DNA of 64,000 bases from Anopheles merus (GCF_017562075.2 NC_054084.1:46718697-46782696); one strand, 5' to 3'. Numbered from the stretch's first letter, positions 11,460 through 24,547 are shown. Made by a program: numbers and translations. Notes: generated by a model not told the origin, from the letters alone.

Positions 11460-12195
11460 GAACCGTGGACGTGAGAGTGTGTGTTTGTGTGCTGCGTGAA
11501 CTATTTTTCCTGCGTGAAACACTTTCCATACTGCGCCATCCGCGGTGTTCTTTCTGCTTTATCGGAGGACAAATTGTTATCATCTAATTGTTTCGGTAAG
11601 TGTCCTTTTCTAAGTGTCTAGTGTTATGTGACATTTATTCTAATTAAAACATTGCACTTTACATGTTTCAGATGTGTGCTGCTACCGCTAGCTGTTCTCC
11701 AAACCTCTTCAAATTGCAACACTGTGTGCACAGGCGTTCAAGGTTCAATTGATCCTCGAGCACAAAGGTAAGTTTGTCACATCTTTAAATCAAGTGTAAT
11801 TTTTTTAACAAAGTGTGTCTATTAATTGTGTACTTTCATCAACAGCCTTCATACAACACCGCGGTTGAGGCGCGTCAAATCTGATGACATCTTTCCTGAA
11901 CCAAGCAGGCTGAACACGCGCACCACCACGGGCTCCAGCGCGGTGTGAAGAGGAAAGAAGAAAAGACAGAATTGGAAACAGCCGCGCCAGGCTTCCAACC
12001 ACCGTGTGTGTGTATGTAAGTATGTGAGAACACATGTGTGAATCCTCTTGTGGGAACTGCAAAAAGAAGAGAATAAAGAGTGTGAAGCAGCTAGACTGCC
12101 GCAACCAAATCAAGAGAGTGAATTCTCATTTCAATCCGAAAAACTGGGAGAGAGTGATGACATGGGAGAGAGAATAAAACTAGAAACACGAGAGA
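11460..12195 (+). ncRNA. Putative spliced non-coding transcript
   Basis: Canonical splice signals follow one another at the spacing usual for short fly introns. A donor GGTAAGTG at 11,595/11,596 is followed by an acceptor TTTCAG ending 11,671 (intron 76 bp). A donor AAAGGTAAGT at 11,767/11,768 is followed by CAACAG ending 11,845 (intron 78 bp). An AATAAA lies at 12,173. The middle exon (11,672 to 11,767) opens with ATG but that frame stops after 26 codons; another frame stays open across the second junction but lacks an ATG. It could be a long non-coding RNA, a 5' untranslated part of a gene, or transposon-derived. The transcript start is a guess. Confidence 0.3.
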
Positions 12196-15100
12196 GGGCC
12201 ACACGAAGCGCTTTCGGGTTTTTTCGCCTTCGCGCACATTTTGCTTTATGCGCGCGACTAAGTGAGCCTTGATGAGCGCGATGGCTCCCATACAAAGGCC
12301 TTCGGCTTTGCTAACTGGGCTACTACCGTATGTATGGAACAGTGCACGAGCGCAGTATTGAACACAGAAGAAACGTACGAAATTGTGTACGATCCCATAT
12401 AATTTCTGCGTGAAGTTTTTCGATTCATATCAATAAGTACGATGAAATCGGATCGGATTGCTAGGAAGAAATACTGGAGGAACATAATATTCAATTTAAT
12501 CTTAATATTTAAGCAATTTGTACCTCAGGAATATTTGCCCTTATTATGCTTACAGCCGTAGCCGTAGAGACTGTATTATGGAATAAAGCCACTGCAACCT
12601 TCCTTTCTCTTAAAACCCTCAAACCCATTCTATTCAAACCATCCCATTCAAACCAGCAATGCTGCTACTACAAAATGCGTTGCCCACACTGTAAAACATG
12701 CTGTGTATTAGTGCGGCCTTTCGAACGTCGCCGCTTTCGCTTCAACACGATTGCGCTGGCGATCGCGTTCGTAGATTTAGTAAGTGACTCAACACAAGAA
12801 GAGTGAGTGCATTTTTCCCCTCCTCGATCAAATATCTTCGAGGTAGCGCGAACAAATGTAAATTTTTTGCTTTTAAAAATATACACAAAAAATCCCATTT
12901 CAATGAGTGCTTTATACTTAATGTTAACGTGTTTGATATTTCTGATGTGAATATTGTTTTCATCGCTACATGATCATAATAGCTGTGATATATTATAACA
13001 TCTACGTACGGTTTTAAAAACATCTATCTTCAATTGAAGTGCAGTGTCGTGGTCAGCTCTTAAAGTAAAACGAAAAGACTCTTTTATTTCGCTTAGCCTT
13101 AACCTTAACGTCGCCAATCATTGTGGAAAGCGAGTTGGAAAATTTTCCACGTTTCGGAAAAGCGGATAATCTTGAACGCAGAACGCAAAACCACATACTT
13201 GTCTGTGACTAAAAATAGGCGCTCTATACTTGGTGCTTTGGGTTTTCTCATAAGTAATACGTATCTCGATGTGCTGTGTGGTCGCCCCATGCGAGCTCGG
13301 CCAGTGTGTGTGTGTGTGTGTGTGTGTTGCTGGCGTGGCGCAGAAAAAAAATGTTTACAAATTGGTTAACTTTTTAAAAACGTCGATCAAGCATAGATTT
13401 GCGCCATATGCCACGAGTCAGTGATCTAGCTGGATTCTTTTAATTTGACAGTTTAAAAAGGCTCACGGTTAGGATTTGGCAATTCAGTGGCTTTGATACG
13501 GGATTTTGATGATCAGAAAATAAATATAAACTGCCACACGCTAGCTAGAATCGAAATCCCAAACCAACCGTCCCCGTAACAACAAAGACCGGAGGAAAAT
13601 CGTTCCAACGTCTGTGAATCCAAATTTAATCCCACCGTTGCAACATCATCTCCACACACAACCAGTGCTCCAGAAACCGTGTGTACCGTGGAGGCAAAGC
13701 AAAATAAAACATAAACAACCGTTATCGTTCCATAAGAAAGCACGGATTGTTATTAGATCTTCTCTCGGTGTATGCGTTCAGATGGTGGGGTATGCCCGAC
13801 GACGACGATGCAGGGCAGTACAGTATTTGTGTCCCAGCCTTTCTTTTGCCCATTATTGTGTAGCACCGCGTTAATGCGGCAGGCTGGCCCCGGAGGCAAC
13901 GCTATTGTGAGGTGGCCTAAAAATGACCATTCACGCATCGACACCTCACTCCTACTACACTGACGGCTGCTTGATGACGTCGAACGTTGTCAGCTGTTCG
14001 ATGCATCATTGGACTGTTAATGACCTCGACGGCTAGGACGGAGGTTCATTTTTGAGTGTCTTTATGCATTTAATGTGCTCTTGCACGCAAACCAGTTACA
14101 AAGTGGCTCATTGTATGGGGTTTACATTAGAAAGTGTTTGTGATAATTGTTCAACCAATGGCCTGATATCCCCGAAAGCGTCTTCATTTGAGAAACATTC
14201 TCAATAAAATAGACACGAACTGATGTTTCGAGCTGAATTGTTATCTAATTACGTACGGTACACGCTATCTATCGCTTCTTTTTGTTTGTTGATGAGCCTA
14301 CAGTTACATCACCTATCATTAGCACACACCGTTGCTGGCTTCCCCGAGAAAAGCTCACGTCCCCGTAGGAAAAAAAGAAACTTCATCAACCGTTATTATC
14401 ATACCCGTCCGATATCGGTATCGAACCGTCTTATCAATCGGAGGTTCTTTGTACGGGTACGTTAGATATGGAAAAGCCTCGGGATCGTACACACGGTCGG
14501 CTCCCCTCTGTTACACCGACATTCGTTCCAAACTTCAAAGCAGCTTTGTGAAGAAAACACTCTCTCACAAACATACATAAACTCTTCCAGCACGGAGCAT
14601 GGAGAGGGTACCCACTGGACCTGAAAGTGTGGTTTTTTTTTGCACCCGCCTGGTAATTTGCTAATGATTGCTGAACGTGACTAGCGCTGACCGGGCGTTC
14701 GAAAGGTGCAATGGTAATAATTTCAAGCCCTCTGGATGGTTGGATGGTTCCGTCGTTGACCACTCCACTGTATCAGCCCGACTCGCTCGCCTGGGCGAAA
14801 CAAAACTAAAAAACACAAACAATCACCAACACCAAAAAGACTAAGAAAATACAAACAAACTAACGGTTAGTGATTAAATCGGTGAACAGCGCTTTCGTAA
14901 CCACCGCTACGCCGTTACCGCGTGCGCGATCAAGTTGGAAAGCAGCGTTGCAAACGGTTCCAATCGTTACCTTTCCCATGTGTCCTGTGGGGCAACTACC
15001 GTGTTGCCCATTCAGAACCTCGAGCCCCGTGGCATCCATCGTGCGCACCTCAAACAGGCAAACACAGCCCTCAATGACGCGGTGATAAGATAAACGGGCG

Positions 15101-15454
15101 GACGCTGATAAACGGGATCCGTACGGGCACAGCGCTCTAACAACGTAGCGCGATTCTTACCTATTCTCATTTACCATACCAGGTTCCTACAGTACATCTG
15201 AACACGCTGGACATCGGCGGCTAGTCGCTGGTGGATCAGGTGCAAATCGGTCCTACAAAGGTGACCGTCGAGTCGATTCGGTGTGTGGTGTGTTGTCGTA
15301 GTTCCTAAGTGCCAAAAAACGACCCGCAAACAGTGAACACAGCGGAAACGAAAGAAGCGTCCGCGAATCGTCCGAAAAAAGTGAAGTGCATGACATCACC
15401 AACCAGATCCGAACAACCGTGCCAGTGAATTCCATCGTGAGCGCACCTTCCAGA
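12196..15454. other. Upstream region of the next gene, no CDS seen
   Basis: Several short open frames occur but none shows family motifs or good splice partners. It holds a GT microsatellite at 13,304. The last 300 bp, with a purine-rich ACAGCGGAAACG tract, probably form the 5' untranslated region of the gene starting at 15,455. Confidence 0.4.
13304..13327. repeat. GT microsatellite
   Basis: An uninterrupted (GT)n run of 12 units. Confidence 0.9.
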
Positions 15455-18400
15455 ATGACCGATCTCTCCCGGCACCACCATCACCATCATCAGGGCAATG
15501 GGTTCGGGTCCGGCAGCAGCATACACGACTATCCCGAGCATCTGAATCCCTTCTACGAGGATGAAAATCACAAACGTCTTCGCTTTTTGGAGCACAAGCC
15601 GGCACCAAAATCCCAGCGCCGCGGTAGCTTGTCCAGTTTGCGCGATGGACTCCGGGAGCTATGGTAAGTGGTACGGTTTCTTCACTTGTGGGTGGGCGAC
15701 AGGGTAATGGGCGAGAGCCGTTCCAGTGGGACTATTGCTGCTGTGCCGTCCTCTAATTAGCTTATTTATAGTTGTCGCTTGAGCATGGTAATTCGGTCGT
15801 TGATTCGGGATGCTTATGGAGACGCAAAATTTTGAACGTACTGCGACAAGAAGAGTGTGATCTCACACCCACTAACCCACTAAAGGGGGCTATTTGTTCG
15901 GCGTTGTTTCGTTGGCTTTGCCGGCTATCTGGATTACATCATCACGGGCGGTGAAAAGACACCGATGACCAACACACGCCATTTTCTCCACCCTCTCAAC
16001 AATCAGCATGATAGAATGGAACAAGTGGCCAATGCGGACTTTTAGCCGCTTTGCATTAAACAAGGTCCTCACTTATCGCAAAATGCAATCACAAGTAGCA
16101 GTGGGTTTTTATCTATGGAAGTGCAATTATATGACGCTAGTGATACACTCTGATATCCACAACCAGCAAAAACACAATACTATCTCCACGTAAGCTCTGT
16201 GGATGATAATTGATGTTGATATGCTTACGTGCACTTCCGCCAGAGACGCTAAAACAATCGGCATCGTTTGACACCTAAAAGGATGCTGCCATAGGATAGG
16301 GTTGCCGTCTGTACCATGCGCTGCCCACCAATTTACACCTTGCCCGTGTGATTTGCCTTTTTTTAAAAGAACTTCCTTATTATTTTCCGTCAGGCAAATT
16401 GCGCACAACAATACGCTTGGCTACTGAGCTTCTGGCACCGTCCTTGTAGCCCCAAAAGCGCATTAATTTATTCTAAACCATGTGCTAACCCAGCTCCCAC
16501 CAAACCAGAGCGTAATTAAATCTTTGAAGCATCAATTGAAATGCCTCCCAGAAGAAGAAACTTATCGACTCGAAAGTGTAATTACTCATATAGAGCTGCT
16601 CTCCCACAGTGCTGTTGCTATTCGTTATTGTTCTTGTTGCAACACGATCAACAAACGATCATCGTGTATGTAGGAGTGTGGAAATTTACATACAAATAAC
16701 GCCAACATTGTCTTCGTCGTCGTCGTTGTCTATGTAATGGGAGCAGCTGAAACCCACCCACCATCAGTAAATGGTTGATGGGAGAATTGAGATCATGGGG
16801 ATCGGCTGCTAAATTTAGCCATTTCTTCTGAACGCAGCTCATTTTTGCACTCTTTCTCAAGTGGCTTCATCTTGAATCTTGATTTTTTTAAATTATTATG
16901 CCTAGCAATCCCACATATGCCACTGAATAATGCGTTGCTTGAAGAAAAAGGGGAAAAGAATACGCTACAAATATTGTTTATCTTCATCGAAATTACTGAG
17001 TGTTGCACATGAACACATGGATCAATCAATGATTTTGGGTGTGAACGGTCAATCTATACAGACAGTGGGAATCCACACGCGAGGCGGTCCCGTGGTACAG
17101 TCGTCAACTCGAACGACTCAATCACATGCCCGTCATGGGTTCAAGCCTACAATGGACGTTTCCCCCGTAGCAAGGATTTGACTATCCGGCTTTTGCGTGG
17201 TAATGGATTAAATCTCGAAAGCCTGTAATAGGAGGCCGGCATGATCGCGTAGAACGTTACTCCAAATATAAGAAGGAATCCACACTCAGGATGGCTAAAA
17301 CACGTTAGGAAGGATACGAAGATCACAAACTAACACTTGTCTCTGAACTAAAATATCGAGAAAGAACTGATACAGCATGCCTAAACACCACACATCGCAA
17401 AGCTTTAAGCACAATATTGACCTTCATATATGTGTTACTTCACAATAATAACAATACAATAAATGTAGAAATCTACTAAAAAAGTAGCTATTGTCATTCA
17501 TTGCTCACTAGTTTTTTTCTTCTACCTACATATAAACCTATGTATAGCAAACCTCTACAATTGATACCAAGAAATAATTTAACTGCATTTTAAAATTTGC
17601 TTCAGTTCTCCGCTCACTTTATACCATGCGACTTCCGATGCAACGAGGACACATAAATCAACTTACGTATTGGTATAGTGACCGAGCGCTTCCTCGCTTG
17701 GAATTAAGACCCATTGAAGTGCTGCTTTGCATTAAAGTGCCTCCAGCCATATTGTAGATGATCTTTGTGACCCGTTTTTGAGTAAGATACAACTGTACGG
17801 ATGTCTTCTAAAGATTTAATATAACAGAGTGCTTTAACGTTTGCGTTTAAACCGATTATTCATTTTGGACTACACATTGTTTCTGCAATATTATTCTTCC
17901 GTAGTGGGATTTAAAAATGCTCATTTATGCTCTCGATCACCTAGACCCTAGCTGTCGGATTTAGCCCCTTACACCACAATGTTCTGCTTGTGCTATGTGT
18001 ATGTGTATGCGTTTTGCGCTAATTGAAATGCGACCTCCATTCGGTTTGATTCGTACGTTCGGCGAGACACAGCCGCGTCAAGTTCAGTTCAGCTGACCCA
18101 GCGGCATACAACCGGCTTGAAGGTTTTGTCAGCAGCAAGACGTAAGTCACACGAGGAGCGGGACAACATTTTAATTGAACCGCATACTGGACTACCGGAG
18201 TAATTGAGATCGTTAGGGTGTTTCGGTCCCGGAGGCTATAGTGCTTTAAGAACGTTCAATAAATAACGTAGACGATCGACAATTTAACGAAATCGATCAA
18301 CACATCAGGACAGCAGCACAACGCTCCAACGTATCCCAACGACTGACTTGCTCGATCTAATTTTCACATCCGATATTAATCTGTCCACAGGCAATTTTCA

Positions 18401-20667
18401 TCGATTCGCTTTGGCAAAAAGCGCTCATCAACGCTGGGCATTAACAAAACGTCCGAAAGCCCTCCACCGCTGCGAAGGGATACGTACGATGTGGACTCCT
18501 TCGCAAGTACCAGTGGTTACCGCAACACGGTGAACGCTCCCGGCTATGGAACGACACGCGAAAGTCAGTCGTATACCACAACGCCGCTGTTCGTACGCCA
18601 AACACGATACCGCAGTTCCATGCAAGACCGTCAGGTTAGGTTCGACCCCAGTGTAGACTACTGGCACGATCATGTCAAGTGCATCGGTGCATTGTCACAT
18701 ACACTGAGTGCACAACCGTGCTCTGACGTTTCAAGCACAACAATACTGATAAATATAATTGTATCTGTCTCTCCACCTACTTTGCAGGACAACGGCGGTG
18801 AAATTGGATTTATGAGGAATGATCGCTACCGCAGCACCATTCAGAATGGGTTCGCTACGTACAACACCGGAATGGTTACGTCTACACCGCGAAAGAAGCA
18901 AGCGCCTCCCACACCGTACGGGTAAGAGAAACGGGAGCATCGGAATCAGTTGGCGGAAACAGGAATTGCAGTAAATCATCAAACATGTTTATCTTTTCAG
19001 CACAACATCACGAGCGGGGCAGCAACAGTACAACAACATCAATCCTTTCGACGCGGATCTGGAGCCAGAAGGGGACACCCTGTCGACGGTTAGTGTGGAC
19101 AGCAGTTACAGCAGTACGCTACGATCGCGCACCTCCGGAACAAGAACACGCACGAAGCGGCGGGCACCACCACCACCTCCAGTGGCCATTGTAAGCTTTA
19201 CAGCGTATTCCTGAACAGTTTTCGTCATCATTTTAATATCGAATCCTTCATTCACAGACACCTGCAAATCGCGTTGCCCCAGCACCAGATGAATCATCCG
19301 TCGTAGATGAGGCTCAAAATGAAGACCTTCGCAATCTTACCGCCGAAATCGAAAGCTTTGTGCGTATTTCATCCAGCAACGTGGACACTTCCACCAAAGA
19401 TACATCGACCGTACGAACGGATGCGATCGTGGAAACGCGAGGGATTAAACCCCACGATCTTAATAATAACAGTGCACAATCAGAGATTCCTACTACAGTA
19501 TCGACGATAGAATGCGAAATTGTGCAAAATAGACGAACAGTACAAGGTACGGAACATGAATCATCACAGATTCAGAAGGAAACCAACATGGAACTACAAA
19601 CAGTACCAAAGGAAGAGAAAAGTGATGAAGTACTAATAGAATCACCAAAACCAACAGAAGTGCATACTAGCACAACGATTTCTGTTGACACAGCTGTAAC
19701 GGGTTCTATCGAAACAAGCCCCAAGCCTTCACCCAGAAAAAAGGTGGACAAAACGCAAACTGAAATTACTGCTGATGCTGTCACCACTACTCCCCAGCCA
19801 GACGTTGATTTTGAAAATCTCGCGCTGCCTGAAACCCCAGTCCCAACGAGAAGGTCAAACCGTGAAAATCGCGAGAAATACATTACTCAAGATGTAGCTA
19901 CGATCCACAAAACGTCGTACGAAAAGCATACCGTGGCACCGAAAGCAGCCCTCCCATCAACCACCGAGGAGGGAGATGACGATGAAGGTCCAACAACCAC
20001 GATCATAGTGGATAACTTGCGGTACAAGCATAAGGTGGCTCCAATTCATACCGAGATTAGCACCAAGATCGAAAATGCACGCATGAAAATAAGTGAATCT
20101 ACCGGCAACCTCCCAACGATCGCGAACGAAAGCGGCAACAACGACAGGCGCCGCTCTGTTAGAGATATTATCGAGTCAATCAATAAGAGTCAGAGTATGC
20201 TCAAGGTTAACCACGATCAGTCGACCAATGGTTTGCACGAAACACAGTCAACTGACAGCATGGCACGAAACATACGGGAGCTCAATGAACGCGAAAGGGA
20301 AATTCAGAACTTGCTGCAAGATATCGACACACGCTATGGGGTGCATAGTGCTGAAGGTGATAATACGCTCAGCGAAGTCGCTACTGCCAGCGAACATCCA
20401 ATGCTTTCCGACGGTCGAGGATCGTACTATGATAACTTAACGGATGATAATCTTAATGATAACTTGGACGAAAAGAATAACGCTGCTTCGGGCTTCCGCG
20501 TTAAGAAAAGTCCCACCAAAACGGTGCTCATTGCGGAAGGTGACGACCAACAGTTTCAAGATTGTATCAATTGGAACCCGCTACCGAAACCGAGACGTAG
20601 CCATATTTTGACGGAAAATGGAGCAGATGCCCAGCAGGAAGCAACGATATCTAATGCACCATCCTGA
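15455..20667 (+). CDS. Unrecognised disordered protein with NPF motifs (5 exons)
   Basis: I do not recognise this protein. Exons: 15455-15663, 18391-18634, 18788-18921, 19001-19190, 19258-20667; all junctions are GT-AG and keep frame, giving 728 residues. The start is the ATG in CAGAATGACC; no ATG lies upstream in frame. Seen: His6 at residues 7-12; NPFYEDE at 31-37; a basic FGKKRSSTLGINKTSESPPP stretch encoded at the start of exon 2; NPFDADLE from residue 210; KRRAPPPPP at 248-256; then a 470-residue Ser/Thr/Glu-rich exon ending in a short charged helix (RELNERERE) and NWNPLPKPRRS. No signal peptide or membrane segment. NPF followed by acidic residues is the EH-domain ligand type, so an endocytic or cytoskeletal adaptor is possible; that is inference. 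The 2.7-kb first intron may hold a second promoter. Confidence 0.8.
15664..18390 (+). other. Intron 1 of the unknown gene
   Basis: A 2,727-bp intron, donor GTAAGTGG and acceptor TCCACAG. No other gene in it. Near its end, 18,070 to 18,139, a TTCAGTTCAGCTG initiator-like sequence is followed 50 bp later by a donor GACGTAAGTC, which may mark an alternative first exon. Confidence 0.6.
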
Positions 20668-21312
20668 TGTGCCTTCTACTAGTTGTTTAACTATTTGTTC
20701 GATGTTGTACTATTGGATAGAATATAATGCGTGATTGTACTTTAGGGACACAAAATAGAATAAACTTTATTTTGCAATATTATTTATACCTAAAAACTGG
20801 GACTAATAGCAACAATTTTAAATTAAATTAAATATTTGTGGAATATCCTGCAGGAGCATTCTGCAGTAGATGGTTCTAAAATTTGAAAAATTAATATTTT
20901 TAATATGAATTTGCACAATCAGTGAAAAATTCTTTCTTTTACTTACAATTTTAAAACGATTTTGCGTGTATGATATTTATTTACGGTATGACGACGTAAA
21001 CAACATTGATAGAGACGGCTCAATCACGAACAATAAAAATAAATTTTGAAAAATAATCTGATTGCACTACAATTTTTATTGTAGATGCATTACAATTTTT
21101 ATTGTAGATGCATTTATAATCAAATATGAATGATTTAAGCGAACCAAACGGCACATGATTGAAAACAAAGTTTAATGCATTTAGAACGTTAATTCAACAG
21201 TACTTGCAAACTTTGTTTGTATTGGCTTTAATAGATTGTATTGACCTGACTTGACATGAACTTGACTTGAACTTGACTTGAACTTGATCTGCACTAACAC
21301 TTCCAAGCACGG
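20668..21312. other. Short spacer between convergent genes
   Basis: AT-rich 645-bp gap separating two tail-to-tail genes. It carries a duplicated phrase TACAATTTTTATTGTAGATG (about 21,068 and 21,090), whose TTTATT is an AATAAA on the minus strand and could serve HEATR3. No further gene. Confidence 0.6.
20759..20764 (+). terminator. Polyadenylation signal of the unknown gene
   Basis: AATAAA 92 bp after the stop codon, the first canonical signal downstream, followed by T-rich sequence. Confidence 0.6.
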
Positions 21313-23352
21313 TTACGATTCCATGTTTGGTTTGAAGTTTTTCAATTCCGTTTCTAAATATTTACAAAACCGACTCAAATTGGTACGTACCGTACTGACT
21401 GCCGGGAACCGGTCCCCTAGCTGTCGTTTGTCTCGTTTCAACTTTTCCCTCATGATGCGATCCAGCTGCTTGCACTTCGCTATCATACCTAGCTCATGCA
21501 TGATGGAGTGCCAATCATTGTCGGCAAAAATGTCCATCATTGAATCGAGCGCCTCCGCCAACACCCAAACGTCCTCTTCGTTGGCGCAAGTGTTCAGCAC
21601 GAAATCGATGATAGCTTTCACGTGCGATTCGGGCAGCAAGCATCCCAAAATACCCAGCATCCGCAACCAGTTTGCCCGAATTTCTACATCCTCACATCCC
21701 GTCACGCCGTTCAACATTAGTTGCAAATCATTCTCCGTCATTTGCTGGAACAGTTCGGGGCTCTTGCGCAAATGTTCCAGTGCAGCACGCATCAGTGACG
21801 TCGATGCTTCCAGCAGCTTCTCGTTACGTTCACCCTGGAATACTTGCTGACCCAAGTCAATCCATACATTGTAGACAGCCGCTGGCCCGCCCAGATCCTC
21901 CGTTGAAATGTTGTTGCACAAATTGTGAAGACACAACATGGCGGAGATCCGCATCCCGTCCAGCTTTTTCAGCGTGCCCTGCTCCGACTCAACCAGAATT
22001 TGGTACACATTCTCAGCCACCGGTTGCGCCTTCTGCCATAACTTCTCGACCAGTGCGAGCGATTTGATAGCTTCCAGGACTTCTACCGGCACCTTGTCCG
22101 TGTTTTCTACGCTTTCATTCAACGTGTTTGTATCGTAATCGTACACGCTTTCTGCATCTGATCCACCATTATCATCGTTTTCGTTGCCTTCACTCTGCCA
22201 GTCATCTTCCGAGGAGCAAATGTTGGTCAATATTTCGGCCGCTATTCGTTGCGCTTGCAGCAGCCTTCCGACGTTGCGCACTTCCAGCTCTCCCTCCGAG
22301 GGTAAATCGGCCTTTCGTCGACGCTGGTGCGATTGTGCTTCCGTTTCTTCGTCGAAAACCACGTCATCGGTTACTTCCAAATCGACCACATCCTTTTGCG
22401 GTTCAAGGGGAAGCATACTGGTTAGATTGCCCAAAGCTGACCGATGGTTCGTTTCCAGCGTTTTCGAAACACAGATCAGAACTTGACTCGTGTGACTGTT
22501 CAAAAGCACCGGAACATTTCCAATAATAGCGGCGGCTAAGGTACGCAGCATTAACGATGAGTTGTCCGCCACATCGATTGCCAGCAGCGATGTAAGCTCC
22601 GATCCATGGTTTGCTAGCACCCGCCAGGATGACGCATTGTCTTCGGAGACCACCAGCAAGCATTGTGCTACTGCAATAGCTATAAAAGAAGTGAATGATG
22701 CGCGTTAAATAATCTTTATTACAAATTTGTGCTCCCCTTCGCACTTACCTATTTCCAGCCCATACACGTTATAATTAAGAAAGGTTACGAAATTCTCCAA
22801 CAACTGGGACTGATTGAACGCATTCAAAGCGTCCGATGTGCTTTCACACAGGTTCCACAGCAGATTCACGGCTTGCAAAAACGTATCCGAATGCTCATCC
22901 ATCTGGTTCTGCATATTCTTATCGAATGTTGGCGTCCACTGCCCATTGCTAGGGTACCGGGTCAGCAGAGCCAACAGCGGTGTCAGCACATCTTGATCGA
23001 CCATGAATTCGCACAGCTCCACACTGACCACCGAAACGTTTCGTAACGCACCGGCAGTGGCATGCCGTACACTCTTGTCCGGATCCACCAGCAAAGAAGA
23101 AGCTATCCGAATCACATTATTACCCACCAGCTCACCCACGTTGATCTCGCCCTGGCAGATAGTGGCCAGTGACTGCAAGCCACAGATTTTTTCCTCCGTG
23201 ACGGCCGACTCCAGCTGCTCCACGATAGCTTCGACCGGAGTGCCGGATTTCTCGCTTCCGCCTAGACCCTGTTCTATCAGTTCGTTTACGTCCATCAACC
23301 CGGTAGGGTTGGTTTTATTACGGTGTGTTTTTAATTTCTTGGCTTTACCCAT
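21313..23352 (-). CDS. HEATR3: HEAT repeat-containing protein 3 (Syo1 homologue)
   Basis: Two exons, 23352-22749 and 22670-21313 (78-bp intron, phase 1), encode 653 residues, close to the length of animal HEATR3. The start chosen is MGKAKKLKTHRNKTNPTG, matching the short basic N-terminus of the family; a longer in-frame start 17 codons upstream exists. HEAT/ARM-type repeats follow, such as DPDKSVRHATAGALRNVSVV and AVNLLWNLCE. An acidic insertion in the middle includes DDVVFDEETEAQSHQRRRK and SEDDWQSEGNENDD, as in the family. HEATR3/Syo1 is known to chaperone RPL5 and RPL11 and carry them into the nucleus with transportin for 5S RNP assembly. The frame is intact. It lies tail to tail with the unknown gene 645 bp away, and a transposon bed starts right behind its promoter. 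Confidence 0.93.
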
Positions 23353-23498
23353 TTTTGCAGCAGTAGAAACGAGAGTCGAATGCCGGACCACCACGCGCAG
23401 CAAACTAACGAAAACAATTGCACGTGTTTATGTCAGCTGTCATGCTGTCAGTGTGGCCAGATTATTTTGGCAGATTTCGGCATGAGCTTTGTTGAGAA

Positions 23499-23640
23499 TA
23501 GTGATGGGTAATCCGGAGCGGAGTCATGGATCAACTCCGACTCCGGTGCGCAAAATATGACTCCTGTTCCGGATCATAACCGGATTTGACTCCGGTTCAG
23601 TCCGAATCAGTCCGGATCAGTTCGGATCAGTTCATGTAAA
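23499..23640. mobile_element. One-ended copy of the hAT-like MITE
   Basis: TAGTGATGGGTAATCCGGAG and the next 60 bp are the inverted match of the right end of the element at 4,355 to 5,104. CCGGATCAG-type repeats follow. The other terminus is missing. It begins about 145 bp upstream of the HEATR3 start codon, so it probably lies in or beside that promoter. Confidence 0.7.
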
Positions 23641-24297
23641 TTGTTACACCTATTCGTACATATTCGATGCCTTACTCGAAAGTCAATGAACTTATAAAGA
23701 ATTGTCTAAACAATGATGGACAGTCATTTTGGGAATTAGCAATTGCAACGTCAACCTAAACTACTCGCCTGGACTCTACCGGACTCGTTCTGACTCAGCC
23801 GAACTCACAGCCAATTTTGGCACGCTAAAGATCGCTGCTTGAATTCGCCTTTTGCAGTACATAAACAGCATCAAAGTTCCAGGTGGGTCTTTCAAACAGC
23901 GCTTAAACAGCTTCCTTATGCCAGGATACCGGGAATTATTTTTCTTTGCGTTTTATTTTCAAGCAAGGCGTCATCAATAAAATAAACAACACGATATGTG
24001 TTTTGTTATGTGCATGTTTATTTTAAAACTCTAAAAGCTCTTGAATTTCACATAATTTTAAATAGTTTACTAAAAAATCACAATCACTTCGCTCAATATT
24101 CCTTCTTCCTTTAACTTATCTAACTTACAGCAGCAATGAGATTATTGCCGGCGTTTGTCTTTGACACTTTGACAAGACCCACCTTGTACTGATGTCATGC
24201 ATTAAAAGGCTATAAAGTTTCACCAAGTTTGGTACACATTCTTAACAAGCCTTAAAGTTCGATCATGAACCCTACACATCAGGCTAATCAGCCGTAA

Positions 24298-24547
24298 CCG
24301 CAGGACTCCACACAGCATAACACGGAGCGCAACATAACAATTGACAGCTACCAAACGTTTCACAAAACGCTTGGAAAAGGAGGTAAAGCGTTTCATTAAC
24401 TGTCGGTCATCGCAGTAAGCTGGTAGTTTTTCTACGAGCAATGAGCGGCCTACTAAGAATATTCAAAACATGATATCAGCAATAAAGCGTTTGGCAGCTG
24501 TCAGTTGTTATGTTGCGCTCCGTGTTATGCTGTGTGGAGTCCTGCGG
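24298..24547. mobile_element. Palindromic MITE with TAA duplication
   Basis: Inverted arms of about 60 bp: CCGCAGGACTCCACACAGCA at the left, TGCTGTGTGGAGTCCTGCGG at the right. TAA directly abuts both ends (24,295-24,297 and 24,548-24,550). Sister repeats at 27,435 and 28,000 show the same host sequence without the insertion. A 3-bp TAA duplication fits PIF/Harbinger. Confidence 0.8.

Noticed and set aside
12546..12806. An 86-codon Cys-containing frame (CPHCKTCC)
   Set aside because: The two CxxC pairs suggested a zinc ribbon, but there is no further similarity, no splice context and no conserved partner.
19572..19883. Minus-strand frame opposite exon 5 of the unknown gene
   Set aside because: Ser/Val-rich shadow of the Thr/Glu-rich coding strand.
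21278..21850. Long plus-strand frames opposite HEATR3 (also near 22,128 and 23,003)
   Set aside because: They are antisense shadows of a clearly recognised coding exon.
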